From Pseudoips prasinana (Eukaryota > Arthropoda > Insecta > Lepidoptera > Nolidae), in NCBI GenBank assembly GCA_951640165.1, contig OX621252.1:8216501-8280500 (forward strand): a DNA stretch of 64,000 nt. Direction: 5' to 3'. Shown in pieces: positions 1-13,600 of this stretch. The stretch's first letter is position 1. Each line of letters begins with the position of its first letter. The notes beneath the pieces are model-generated. The model was given only the letters and a program-made list of their open reading frames with translations, was not told where the DNA came from and did not search any database. The translations under genes were made by a program, and so were the position numbers.

Positions 1-1255
1 GATTTTCATATATATTTTATACATTTAAAATATATTTCAGATATATTCAAAATATATGAAATATACATGAAAATCAGCCAAAAGTTAGTTATTAAAAATA
101 TATTTACTATACATATTTTTAATATATGTTACTAGACATTTTAAATAGATTTTTAATATATTTATAATAATGTATTTTTTATACATTTTGACATTTATTT
201 CTTTAATATTTTTTTTCCATGGGGGTATATTCACGATAAAATTGTGAAGGCATTATTAATTAGATTTTGTCTTTTCAGATTAAACAGATTCATCCATACT
301 GATAAATCTGTTTGTATCATCTGCAATAAGGCAGATGACAAGCAAGTGTATGAAATAAAAAAAGCAGCTTTGAGTCGTTTAGTGGTATCCAGAAAAAAAA
401 ATCGAATTCGAGTATTTTTCGATTTTATGCATTTTCTGAGAAGATTTACTATAGTAACATATTTTTTTTTTTCACCATCGGAAAGTAGAGATTTCAACAA
501 ACAGAAACATACCAACTTTTTGAAAGAAGCTGATATTTTGACGGGTGAGTTTTCGATTGAAAATTAGGGTGTTTTTTCGATATTAATTCAAAATAAGGTG
601 AAAAAATAAATATTTTTAATCAAATAAATTACAGCGTATTTGGGATATAAAAAGGTAAGTTTTCACCAAATTTGGTTCAAAAAGAAAATTTTTTGTAAAA
701 GATAAAAATAAAAATCAAAAACCTTGGATTTTTGTATTTTTCACATACATTTTGAGGTTATCTGAAAAAAGTGTAAATACAAAAGTTTTAGATCTTTTTA
801 TTACCTACAACTTTGCGATTTGACTTTTTTCGATAGAACTTTTAGTTTTGCTGGAAATCGAGAAAAACCGTTTTTTACCCTTAAAAACTCACCCCCATCC
901 CCATCCTTTTCTAATGGGTTTCATCCTACTATTATTTTTTTTGGTTTTAAAAATTATCGACCCTGGTCTAATACCCAGGTTAATTAATAAAGATAAAAAA
1001 ACACAAAATATGACATTGTATTGTAATGTTGCCAGACTTAGTACCCTTAATATAGTACTTTTTGTTTGATTTGGGCTTAACATGTATCCAGTGGTCAAGC
1101 CCATATTGAAATTTCATGTCGCATTATATTTAGGAGCTTAAAATTCGTAAAAGTCCAGCAGAAATGGAAAGGACCAGAAGAGTGATGGCAATTGGACATT
1201 TAAAAGCATAATAACAACTTAAGTCTAATTGAGAGTATCCGGCGTAATAATATCT
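1..1255. other. AT-rich stretch with an orphan exon-like reading frame
   Basis: The first 75 bases form an imperfect AT-rich palindrome. An open frame from 244 to 567 is bounded by a tttcag acceptor (about 277) and a gtgagt donor (about 544). Its peptide has CIICNK and RLVVSRKKNR, reminiscent of a Cys-rich domain in transposon-derived insect proteins. I do not recognise it. The rest shows nothing I can support, and the last exon of gene A is not here. Confidence 0.3.
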
Positions 1256-1480
1256 AACTTGACTATCCCATTGGACTACAGGTTAGCGACTCTTACTGCC
1301 CAACTAGAGGTCGTAGGTTCTTTCCCACCTCGGACAAATATTTGTATATTTGATGAGCATTAATTTATGTACCTATAATATGTATGTATTTAGAAATATA
1401 TAAGAATGTTTATACATTGTGTCGTTGTATAGTACATGCTCTTCCTAGTCTGAGATTAGATGGAAAAAATGATAGTTATC
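1256..1480 (+). repeat. SINE, tRNA-derived (family A), degenerate
   Basis: tRNA-like head with a decayed B-box (gtcgtaggttctttcccacc), then the body with gatgagca and tatgtatttagaaatata and a terminal part with tagtctgagattagatgg. Same family as 16085 and 57708. Confidence 0.6.
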
Positions 1481-1504
1481 ACTAGATATTTAAAAAAATC
1501 TTAC

Positions 1505-1679
1505 CTAAAGATGTAATAGCATTAGTAATATCTAAGAGTTCTTCATTCAGCATTCTAGTCTCTTCGCAATTACAACGTTTACCAGCGTCAACAATATCTA
1601 CCACACGTCTCGGTAATAAATTGCTTTCTGCCACTATGAAGCCATCAAAATCCATAAAAATACCGGCAGCCAGATACAG
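1505..1679 (-). CDS. Gene A exon 6
   Basis: 175 bp, acceptor after a T-rich tract, donor GTAAGA. It encodes LYLAAGIFMDFDGFIVAESN and LLPRRVVDIVDAGKRC, ending ITNAITSLG in phase 1. Same length as gene B exon 6. The final exon (about 165 bp in gene B) is not visible between 1 and 1504. Confidence 0.86.
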
Positions 1680-4600
1680 CTGAAAAAAAATTAAGAGTAT
1701 ACAACATGTAACTTAATTAACGCACATCCTGAAAATATTTTGTTCAGAATCGTTTACTGAATCGATTTATATCATTTTTAATATAGGTATTTTTTTATTC
1801 AAAAATTATTATACCTTCGGAAATTGACAACCCTGGACAGTCAAAACAAATTGAAATGGACCGTAAGTGAAAGTATTAAGATAATTAATCGCAGTTTGCA
1901 TTGCATCATTCAATACAAAATAAAGAAAAATAAACTTTACTCTAAGAGACTAATTTAGTAAATAACAATGCATATACATCGTTAAATTAAAAATTCAGTG
2001 TATGTATTATGATTACAATATAATATTCATATTGGGGTGTTTGAAGGTGTGCGTTAATTACGTTACATGTTGTATAGCTTTGTTACGAAATCTTAGAATT
2101 AAGAAAAAGCAAAAAAAAAAAATATTGCTAATAGATGGAAGGTATTGGAACATTTAGACAACATACTGAATCTGCCATGATAATCCTCTGGTAAGGTTTT
2201 AATATAGGTTTGACGCGAAGGGCTGCACCAAAGCTTTCAGCTTTTAAACCCACATAAGTGGGGATCCTTTTTGTTGCTTCAATAGTAAATTCCACCATAT
2301 CCACTGCAAACAAATATACATAGTTATGTTCCAATTTCTATGACTTCCCATAATTTTCTAATTTATGCCTTTGATCGCTATTAACTCTGTCCTTTTTATG
2401 GTGATTTTTACTTAAACTTGCCGTTTAGTTAGATCAAATTCAAAATTCGTTTCGGTTATTTTTTTTACCCTACCATGTAGGGTATATACTAAAGTATGTG
2501 TCTGTATGACGTGCCAGGTACTGAGAAATATTGCCCGAAATATCCGTAGGAATCCTTTTTTCAAATAATTATTTCTTAATATAAAATTAAATTGTACTTA
2601 AATGTGTTAATTTAGAGCGACTCAATACCAAGTGGTTTTGTCACTTAAATAATCAGAGGTTTTTACGTAAGTCCTGATATACAATTTAAGTTAAATAGTT
2701 CTTTTAAACTTATTCGTAGTCATTTCTCTAATATCACTGGGAAGTTTGTTATAGAATCTTCTACATTGCGCCATAAAAGAGTTACTTATTTTAAACTGAA
2801 AAACTGGTTATAAATATATTTGACTTTTAGATTAGCAGTCTAATCTTATGCGGCTGGCTACCAGAACTATATGATGGATTGCCAATTGATCTTATTTATG
2901 TGACTAACTAGTTTTCAGTTATTACCAACTGAAAGCTAGTTAGTCACATTTGGTTTGGCTTCTAGAACGCAAAATGACACGGGAGATATATGGGAGGAAG
3001 ACCTAAGACCAAAGTGACGGTCACCGGTAAGTGCAGATATTTGTGTGATGAGCACGAATACTTGTTTCTGAGTCATGGATGTTTTCTATGTATATAAGTA
3101 TTTATCTATCTATATAAGTATGTATATTGTCGCCTGGTACCCATAGTACAAGCTTTGCTTAGTTTGGGGCTAGGATGATCTGTGTGACATTGTCCCTATA
3201 TATTATTATTATTATTAAATAAGTATTAATGTCTCCCCAAGGCACGGTTGGCAGGCCATGGCCTAGTAGACTTCTAAACAAAATTACCCTGTTTTAAAAG
3301 CGAACCCGTTATCATCAGGGAATGGAATGGTCTTGTAGGATTCCCTATTCATTATGAGAATTATTATTGTGTTTGTCCACAAAGATCTCTTTCTCTTTAT
3401 GATACCCTCTAAAGTATAATAAATAGTATTTACCAGTAACACCAGTAACTTGTGGGTTATCAAAATATAATAAAGCAGTATTAGACGCCGCTCGGGCAAT
3501 GCACTCTATGTAGTAGACCAGCTCCTTCACTGTCGTAGGTTTGTAGTTAAGATTTGGAGCCACTACAATTGCATTAACACCGGCAGCTTCTGCGTATTGA
3601 ACCTGGAAATTACAAAGCTGATATAAATATTATGCATATAATATATCATGTCAAGGAACTTTCCATAGAAGTTGTGTAAGAGGACTTACCGCTGATATGA
3701 AAGCAGGGAAAAATCGGATTTATTGCAATAACTGTGAGGACGAGGGGTCAGAATTAGAGGAAACTGAAGAGGAAGTGCAAGGCCTCGAAAAAATATTGAA
3801 GGATATACAAAAAAAGGTTAGTGCCTTACCTGCCCTCAAAAAACACTTAGATACCATACAACAAAGTTTAAGTGTTCTTTCCGATAAGTACGATTTGCTA
3901 ATATCTGATCAGGAACAAGCTAAAGATAAAATAATAAAACTGGAAAAAACTGTTGTCCGTATAAGCAACAAGTGTATTTACTTGGAAAAATGCAACCTCG
4001 CATTAGAACAAAAAGTTAATGATTTTGAGCAGTCGTCCCGTAAAAATAACCTAGAAATTGTTGGTGTTGAACAATTACCAGGAGAAAACGTAAAGGAGCT
4101 GGTAAACATGATTAGCCAAAAATTGAATGTTAATTGTGAAGACATCGAATGGACTAGACGCAGTCACTCAGCTAAGCAGAATACCAAAACACCGGCCATC
4201 ATCGTCGGATTCAAAACAGCAGGAATGGAGGCAAGGAATAGCTGGCTGTCCAAGCGTCGCGCACTCGCCGACTTCACGAGTGATATTCTCACCGGGGGTA
4301 CAAACACCCACCGAATCTACATAAATGAAGACCTACCTAAGACCACCAGAAATCTGATATGGAACGCAAAAAAGCAACTACATGGCATATATCAATTTGT
4401 GTGGGTATCGAACGGCAAAGTTTTAGCGAAGAAAACCGAGGGTGGACAAACTATTTGGATAAGAAATGAAAACGACCTGAGTGATTTACTAAAATCAAAA
4501 TAAGCAATCACCTATTGTTTAATTGTAGTACGCAGACAACAAATTCGCAGATTTAAATAATATCGACTTTGTATCTGACTCGGTTAACGAACACTGCACC

Positions 4601-7600
4601 TATGATTTAGATAGCTGGTTAAACGCATACGTAAACAAAAAGTGTCTCAGTTTATTACATGTAAACATTCGTTCACTAAAAAAGCATTTTAATCAATTAC
4701 TAGTTGCCTTACACAGTAGTCTGAAAAATCTAGATGTCATAGTCATCACCGAACCTAACATCAATTATTCATTATTATCTTTATACGAAATAAGCGGGTA
4801 TAACACACATACATTTACGCGAACCGGTCGCAGCGGTGGTGGAGTATTGGTTTATTATCGCAAGGAGTTACGTGCGCAGGTAAGCCAAGCGACGACATCT
4901 GCGAGAATGCAATCGGTAGAGTGTGTTTCCATTGCACTAAGTTACAGCAACGAGTTAATTTATTTAATTTCCTTATATAGACCGCCAAGAATTAATAAAA
5001 AAAACCACATAAAATAAAAATAAAATAGTTTTTATTTTCATTAACTCAATTTAACCTAATTACAATTTTGTTGGGGCATACCTTTTAGGCATAAAATTGC
5101 CTGTGTTAGGAAGCCCCGCTCTTCCACATGCAGGTAATACATTACAGATTAAAAAGCGCAAGTTTTAAAATAATAATAAAAACAAAGACATAAAAAAAAA
5201 TACAGTTATAGTTAATTACAAAAAAAAACAAACAAAGGAAAAAATAAAGGCATTACGAGTGTGTGAGTGATGGTGTGTGTATGTGAGGGTGTGTATGTGA
5301 AGATGTGTGTATGATTGTACTATTTTGGTTATTTTACGATAAAATGGTCAAGAGGGATTCAGTTTCGTCGTATGTTAGCGTTTTTAACCAAGTGGTTAAT
5401 GCTTCCTTACATTTGTACATATTCATTGGGTAGATATGCAAGAGTCTATTTATTTTGTTGTATAGGTAAGAAGATTGTCTATTATATTGATGACGTGCAA
5501 ATGTGCTTGTAACACGATGGCAGGGGGCTACCATAACACATCTTCTTTTTTTGAGGGTTTCTTTATCAAATACTAAGGTACTGTGTAGTTTTAATAGTGT
5601 TAATAATATATACATTTTCCTGACTGAGAGCAGGTTACTAAAAGTATATAATTCTGTGGTTGGAAAGCGATACGGCTTAAAATGCATGACTTTTAGAAGT
5701 GACCTTTGTGCCCTCTCAAGTTCCAAAAACTTTGTTTTTGACGCTCCACCCCAAACTGGAATGCAATACGTTAATATAGGTTGAGCGAGTGCAACATATA
5801 TTTTATTAATCACATCTCTAGTCGTTACATGTCTTAAATTTTTGAAGATCCAAATAAATTTTCTTATTCTTGTCTTCAACAAATCTAAATGTGAGTACCA
5901 AGTCAATCTGTAATCTATATTTATGCCTAAGTATTTTACACTTTTTACTCTATTTATTACGGGACAGTTACAACTTATATTTTGAGGATTTCCACAGTTA
6001 TGAATCTTGATTTCATAGGCCGCACTGGGCTGGGAAGTGTTATTAAGAGAGAAACAGATATAATAAGATTTTATTGCATTAAGAGTGAGAAGATTAGAAG
6101 ATAACCATTTAGAAATTTGAGCTAAGCCATTTTCGGCACGCATTCGTACGTCTTCCCATGTATCACCATAAAAGATAACAGCGGTGTCATCCGCGTAGGA
6201 AAAAATGTCCCCAGCCTCTATATTCATACTGCACAGGTCATTAATATAGATTAAGAATAGCGTTGGGCCGAGAACACTTCCCTGGGGTACGCCAAAGGAG
6301 ACATTTTCATCCTGACTAAAGTGATCGCCTATTTTGACACGCTGCTTACGGTTGTGCAGGTAATCTTCTAGAAGGGCAAGGGGAATACTTCTTATTCCTA
6401 TATTCTCAAGCTTACGTATTAAGGTGGGAATAAAGACTGTATCAAAAGCCTTTTTTAAATCTAAAAATACCGATAAGCATTTCTTTTTACTATCTAGTTT
6501 GTTTACTACAATAGAGCTAAGAGATAACACAGCATCTTCAGTTGACAATTTTTTCCGAAAACCAAATTGACAAGATGATAGGATTCCTTGCTTTTCTACA
6601 TAGGATAGTATTCTTTTGTTTAGTATTTTTTCAATTATCTTCGATAGAGCGGGGAGAACTGAGATTGGTCGGTAATTATTAATATTCTCACCGTCACCAC
6701 TCTTATATACTGGCGTAATAATAGATTGTTTAAGAGCATTGGGAAATACACCACATTTGAAACATAGGTTTACAAGATAAGTTATTAAAGGCACTAATTC
6801 TGCTTTAGCTAATTTTAAGAATCTTGTGGGTATATTATCCCACCCAGTGGCACTATTGGAATCAAGGCTCATCAAGACGTATTCCACCTCAGACGGGTCA
6901 GTGTCGAATAGTACAAATGATGACGACTTAGTAACTAATGGTAAGATTGGAAGGTGAGTATATTGTATCCCGTTATTACTTGACACTATGTCTTCTGCCA
7001 AACATTTACCAATACCAGCGAAATACCGATTTATTTTATTTACTGATTCATCGGGTGATGGACAACTGTTTAATAAGTTAGTGTTAGAATTTTTTGAAGT
7101 TTTATATTGAACTATGTCGTTAATCGTTTTCCATAAAACTTTACTATTACGTGTTGAACCAGCTAGTCTATCACGATCATATTTTCTTTTAATTTTTTTT
7201 ATCAAAGCGTTGCAATAATTTCTGTATCTCTTGTAGGTTATTCTTAAAATTTCATCAAAGGGTTGTATTTTTAATTTCTTTTGCATATTGTTTCTATTTT
7301 TTATACAGCGCAATACACCTTCGGTCATCCAGGGTTTAATCAAAAGTTTCGACCGAGGAGTAGTACAAATTCGTGTATTGTCATCGAGACTTTCTCTAAT
7401 TTTACTGATTAAAATATTAGTAAATAAATTGGGGTCCGTATATGAATATAGTTCAGTGAGATTTTTGGAATAAAAGTCTATGCAGGCCTGGTCCAGATCA
7501 ACAACTCTTTTTAATTTACACAATTTTTTATATTTAAACTCGCTTGTTAAACATAGTAATATTGTAAGGTGATCAGTAATTGACGTATTAAGGACAGCAA

Positions 7601-10600
7601 TGAAGGCTGATACTGGTTTTTTTTTCCAATTTCACAATGAAGTGATCCAGGCAGCTTAATTCTCTAGTGGGTAGAGTATGGCCTGGAAACAACACAACAT
7701 AACGCAGTTTCTCACAGAACTTCGTAATTTATTAGTAAGTCTGCCTCTGAATACAAAAGTTATACTGTGTGGGGACTTAAATATTAATCTGTTAAATCAA
7801 TATGATAAACATGTACTTTCCTACAAAAATTTATTATCAGAGTACGGTTTCATACAATGTATTAACGGTGTAACAAGGAAAGAAATTTTAGCAGGTAAAC
7901 TGGTAACATCTTGCTTGGATCATATCTATGTTAGAATAAGTGGCGTATCTATTGACTCAGCTATAATAAAACATAAAATCTCTGACCATTACCTAGTATC
8001 AGCTGTTGTGCAATGGAGACAAACTACGCAGATAAACTCACATCCAAGATCTTTGAACGCGATGCGTAGGCCTCACCCGCCTAAAACTGGCCATAACACC
8101 AAACGTGTGCTGGACAATTACAAGATAAGGGAAAAAATATCACAAATTGATTTTGATAACATGTTGACTATAGATTGCCCGATTGAGTTGTTTAATGTTT
8201 TCAGTCAGAAGTTTATTTCAATTTACAACGAATGTTATACATTAAAGAGAGTAAACATTAGTAATAGAAATAACAAAGTTTGGATTGATAACAATTAAAA
8301 AAAAATGATTAGTAAACGAGATAAATTATTTGAAACTTATACAAATGAACCTAAGAATATGTTGAAGCGTCTCAATTATACCAAGTACAGAAATAAATGC
8401 CATAAAGCTATAAACAAAAGTAAAAATAAATTCGACAAAGAAAGTATATTACAATGTAAGAATAATATGAAAAAAATATGGGAAAAAATTAATAATATGT
8501 TAGGAAATACGAAAGAATCTCTAGATAATACAATTATGTATAACATGGATAGACAACGTAGTATTAAAAGCATTTGTGATGGTTTTGCGCATAATTTTTT
8601 AAAAGAAGTTATTGATATAAAACACTTCTGTAACGAAAAACTGTTAAAAAGAGATTTATATGTAAAACCTGTCGACGTGTGCATGAGGTGGCAGCCGGTC
8701 ACCAGTACGGATATAAAAAATATAATTACTAAGATGGATGCAAACAAATCACCTGGCTGCGACCTGATACGCATGTCCGACTTAAAATTAATTGTAAATG
8801 AGGTCAGTCCTGTACTGGCAAGACTTGTTAATTTATCTGTTAAGCTTAAAAAAATCCCTATTCAATTAAAACAAGCAATAGTCCGTCCTATACATAAAAA
8901 AGGCGATCGCAAAAATATGTCTAATTACAGGCCAATAGCCATTTTGTCAAGTGTCGATAAAGTAATTGAAAAATGTATTGTAAATCAACTAAGCAATTAC
9001 TTACATGAACATAAAATTTTAAATAACTGCCAACATGGTTTTGTAAGAGGGAGAAGTACAGCTACATTGTTGTCAAAATTCACTGATGAGATCAATAATT
9101 ACCTCGAGCTTAAAAAATTCGTTGTAGCAATATTTTTCGATAATAAAAAAGCATTTGACACTTTAGAAACTGAAACCCTTCTTGGCGCGGTGGGAGAGTG
9201 CGGTGTGGGTGAACCCTTAAACCAATGGTTCCGTGGCTATCTAACGACCCGCTCGTACCGCGTTAAGGTGGGTGACACACTCAGTGACGCGATAAACGTA
9301 CAGTACGGCGTTCAACAAGGATCGGGATGTGGACCTACAAGCTACCTGATGCATGTTAATAGCTTGTGCAATGTGCTGAATTTCTGCACGGCTCATATGT
9401 TCGCTGATGACTTGTGTTTGCTACGCGCTTTTTATTAGGAAAGTTTTATCACTTAAGTTACAAAGTTCCCATTGGCACATTGAGGTGTGTATACATGTCC
9501 TTAGTGGATTCTATCCTCAGCTATGCTCTTGATTCTTACGGACTTACATTCAAAACTTATATTAGTAAACTTGAATCAATTCAAATAAGATTTCTAAAAC
9601 TATTAGTTAGTAATAAAACAAAAGAACAGTGTAAAAATGACTACACAAAACTATTTAAAATATGTAAAATACTACCTATCACTGTAAAACATAAATATCT
9701 ACTAGCGGTAAACAACCATGGCAATCGTCAGCAGTATATAACTTGTGTAACTAATAACCATAATACCCGCTCGATGACCTCTGGCAAATGCAATGTACCT
9801 CGAATATATAATTATTACGGAGACAGAACATTAAAAAAAAGGCTACCATATTTATTAAACACTTTACCAGAGGACATCAGGCACGAAAATAACAAAATTA
9901 TTTTTAAACGTAAGTTAAGGAATTACTACCTGGAGAATTGTTAAAACCGGTATGATCTAGTAGTATGATATAGGTACACATTATTATTGTTTAATGTACG
10001 GAGACTAGATCTCACAGTCAAACCGTAAACTCGGTTTTGTGGGACTAAAGGTGTAAACTATTTTAATTATTTTTTGTGAAATAATAAATAAATAAAATAA
10101 AAAATAAATAAATAAATAAGTAAGTAACTCTTTATTGTACACCAAAAAATAATACATAAAAAGAACTTTGAGCATGTTAAGATTGTACAAATGGCGGCCT
10201 TATCGCTAAGTGCGATCTCTTCCAGGCAACCGTTGAATGGACCAGAAGTAAAGAAAAGGCATTTGGGTATTTGTTGGCATAATTAGCAGAAAGGATTTAT
10301 TTTTTGATGTGAAACATCTATAGCCGCACGTATAACAGATTTCTGGCGTGGCGACGCATGCCGTGGTTTTTTTTTAGTTCCTATCACAATATGGTCTTTT
10401 CGACTTCGACTTCGACTTCGACTTCTACTTGACTTCGACTTTGACTTCGACTGCGACTTATACTTCGACTTCGACTGCGACTCATACTTCGACTTCGACT
10501 TCGTCTTCGACTTGAACATGACTTCGACTTTGACTTCGACTGCGACTTATACTTCGACTTCGACTTCGACTTCGACTGCGACTTATACTTCGACTTCGAC

Positions 10601-13600
10601 TGCGACTTATACTTCGCCTACGACTTCTGCATATTACTTTTACAAAATAATGTCGATGTTACACATCTGCCAGGCGTCCCGTGACGGCTCACATTTTTTT
10701 TTTTTTTACTGCATTTTTATACTGTACATATAAAAGTAACTGCCTCGTGGGTCGAGCGGTAGCGTGTTCAAGTGCAGATAATGAGGTCCTAGGTTCAAAT
10801 CCTGGGTCGGCCCAAAAAGTGATTTTGTGATTTTTCCGTAAAAAGTAATTTCTCAGTGTCAGCCTGAAGTCTGGAAGTTGGCGGTATTACACCCCCGTGC
10901 CTCTGTACCTGACCTCTTTCCGGTCGTGTCGCTAGTCGTCCCATCGGATCATGAGAGTGATGGAATAGAAAGTGCCCCTGTGTTTGCGCAAACACTTGTG
11001 CACTATAATATACCTATGCAATTAGCTAGTCTCCATTGAGACTGGCCGCCGTAGCCGAAATTCGGTCGGGAGAACATTATTATTAGTGTTGAAAAAGACT
11101 AAAGTGACTGAATTAGACTGACTGTCATTTACGGTCAAATTGGTCAAAAATGGTCATTGATTGTCCAAAACGGTCATTTTCAGTCAATTTGATTTCAGTA
11201 ATATTTTAGTACCTTTTAAGTTTTTGTCGTTGATAAAAGCCTACAACTTCTAAATTGAAACAAAAAAGTGGTTTTTCCGACTTATGGTATTATTATATAG
11301 TGTTAATCATTTTACATTTCTAATCATGCGTGTATTTAAGACAAAATGGCAACGTCCCATCGCCTAGCGCATTGACTTTTATGTCGTCTTATCCTCTCAT
11401 GATATAATAGAAAATAAAACGTTGCTTCATTTAAACATGCATATAAATTGGGTACCTAAATAAATAAATAATTGGGTAGTAGTCGAGAATAGACAATAAT
11501 ATTTGAGTCAAATTCACTGAATTACCGGTGACAGTAAATGACCGGTCATTTAAGGTTTATGACAATTGTGACTAGTCATATTCAGTCATTTTACATCTCT
11601 AATTATTATTCATGTTTATAAAGAAAGCTGATCAACTTGAGCACTACCCAATTTCAAAAGAAGGATTATAATCAATAATCCTTCTTTTGAAATTGGGTAG
11701 TGCTCAAGTTGATCAGCTTTCTTTATAAACATGAACGATTGTTTCTGTATTACGTAATTTCTTCGTAATTTCTGGACCAGTTTAATAGTAGTTAGGAGCC
11801 CCATGTAAATTTGAATAAAATTGGTTTATGTAAAGAATAGTTTTAATCGTTTCTTTTTTTTATTAATAAACACCTTCAAACTAACCCTTGAATCTCCATT
11901 AGATCCTTGTTTCATAAGTTACTATATGTAAATTTGATATTATTGCTATATTAATATCTATAGACTACATTAAAATATTTAAAGTTAAATAGGTTGGCGT
12001 GGTTGGGAAAGGCTTGTTTTTCACGCCGAAGGTCGTGGGTTCGATTCCCATCGAGGATAGATATTTGTGTGCATAAACATGTCTGTTTGTCCTGAGTGTG
12101 GGTGTAATCTATACATATAATAAAATCGTAGGAAAGTCAAAACTATACATTGAATATTTTTTTAAAGGATACTTGGGGCGTGATCTACAGTAAATGTCAA
12201 AGCCAAAAATATAGTTTTTAGAATTTTTGTCGGTTTGTCTGTTTGTCTGTATGTATGTCCGGGCTAAACTCAAAAAGTACTGCATGGATTTACTTCAAAT
12301 TTTGCATGAATATTACTAAGAGGTCGGGTCAACATATAGGCTACATATTATCACGCTATCACCTACGGGGGAGGAACAGTGATGATTTATAAAATTTAAC
12401 GCGGGTAAAACCGCGTGGCACAGCTAGTCTATATATATAAAAATCAATGCCACTTTTTGTTGTAATGTTATAACTCAACAATGCCTTTACCGATTTGGCT
12501 AATTTTGGTCCTGAATTATTCGTGGAAGTCCAGGGAAGGTTTGTACGTAAAGAAAATTTAAAAAAAGTCTTGAAAAAGTGTAAAATCAACATCTTTCTAT
12601 ACTCCCATATGCAAACAATTTGTACGAATACTTAAAAGCGTAGCGAAGCACGTACCGGGCCGCTAGTTATCTATATAGGAAAGTATTTACACAAGAAAAG
12701 TATTATCTATACATATAATAAAATCGTAGGAAAGTCAAAACTGTACATTGAATATTTTTTAAATAGGATACTTAGGGCGTGATTTACAATTGATATCTAA
12801 GCCAAAAATATAGATTTTAGAATTTTTGTCTATTTGTCTGTATGTATGTCCGGGCTAAACAAAAAAGGGACTGCATGGATTTACTTAAAATTTTGCATGA
12901 ATATTACTAAGAGGTCGGGTCAACATTATAAGCTACATATTATCACGCTCTCACGCTATCTACGGGGGAGGAGCTGTGATAATTTATAAATTTTAATGCG
13001 GTTAAAACCGCGGGGCACAGCTAGTTTGTAATATAACAGTTATCTGGTTTCTATAGTACAAGCTCTGCTTAGTTTGGGATCAGATGGCCGTTTGAAAATA
13101 ATGTCCTAGGATATTATATTGTATGATATTTTTAAATTAATACATTAAGTTAAAAAAATATTAAAATATAAAATTATTTAAATTGTATTAACCAATTCCA
13201 GAATATCAGCAAGAGGTCTGCCACCAATTTGTACCATGACTTCAAGGTTGCGAGGTTTAGCGGCGTCCATCCACGCGGCAATCAGCTGTTTCTCTTCTGA
13301 CATTGTCAATGTGGCTCCTTCACCTAGGTTGCTAGCGACTGGAATTGATAACAGAATGTATATTAACTACACGAACTAAAACTTAACTACAACTATATTT
13401 GTTGTCATTCGTGTATCACCTACGAGTACGTAACTCATACATTAACATTTAATTCGTACCTCAATGTAGACAGAACCATTCAGACAATATGTAGTAAAAA
13501 TATAGCTAAAATTTAGATAATTATACCTACACATGATCCTTGACAATAACTTTATTTAAGTTAGCTAAATATCGTTACAATTCGTGTACCTAAATATCTA

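Larger units (their letters stand above)
3690..10125 (+). mobile_element. CR1-like LINE, internally deleted and split by another LINE
   Basis: Non-LTR retrotransposon: ORF1 at 3697-4503, ORF2 endonuclease from about 4531, interrupted near 4995, resuming at about 7678, reverse transcriptase to 9438 and C-terminal part to 9944. The 3' UTR ends in an (aaata)n tail. ORF1 is 5'-truncated. There is a frame break at 8298-8305 and an internal deletion after FADDL. It sits in intron 3 of gene A, on the opposite strand. Confidence 0.8.
11990..13118 (+). repeat. SINE, tRNA-derived (family C), broken by three Helitrons
   Basis: The head with B-box ggttcgattcc and cctgagtgtgggtgtaat is at 11990-12107. 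A middle piece with tatttacacaagaaaag is at about 12667-12705. The last part, ggtttctatagtacaagctc to tgtcctagg, is at 13025-13118. Put together they make one family C SINE. Confidence 0.75.

Noticed and set aside
1..1504. Last exon of gene A
   Set aside because: No minus-strand frame resembles the C-terminal exon of gene B (AFKVAMKQLTGIKVG); it is probably left of the window.
3697..4503. Coiled-coil ORF as a host zinc-finger DNA-binding protein
   Set aside because: The architecture and the LINE ORF2 directly downstream make it a LINE ORF1; a similar ORF1 is at 27849-28739.
10283..10733. Ser/Arg- and Thr-rich frames
   Set aside because: They are translations of the hexanucleotide satellite.
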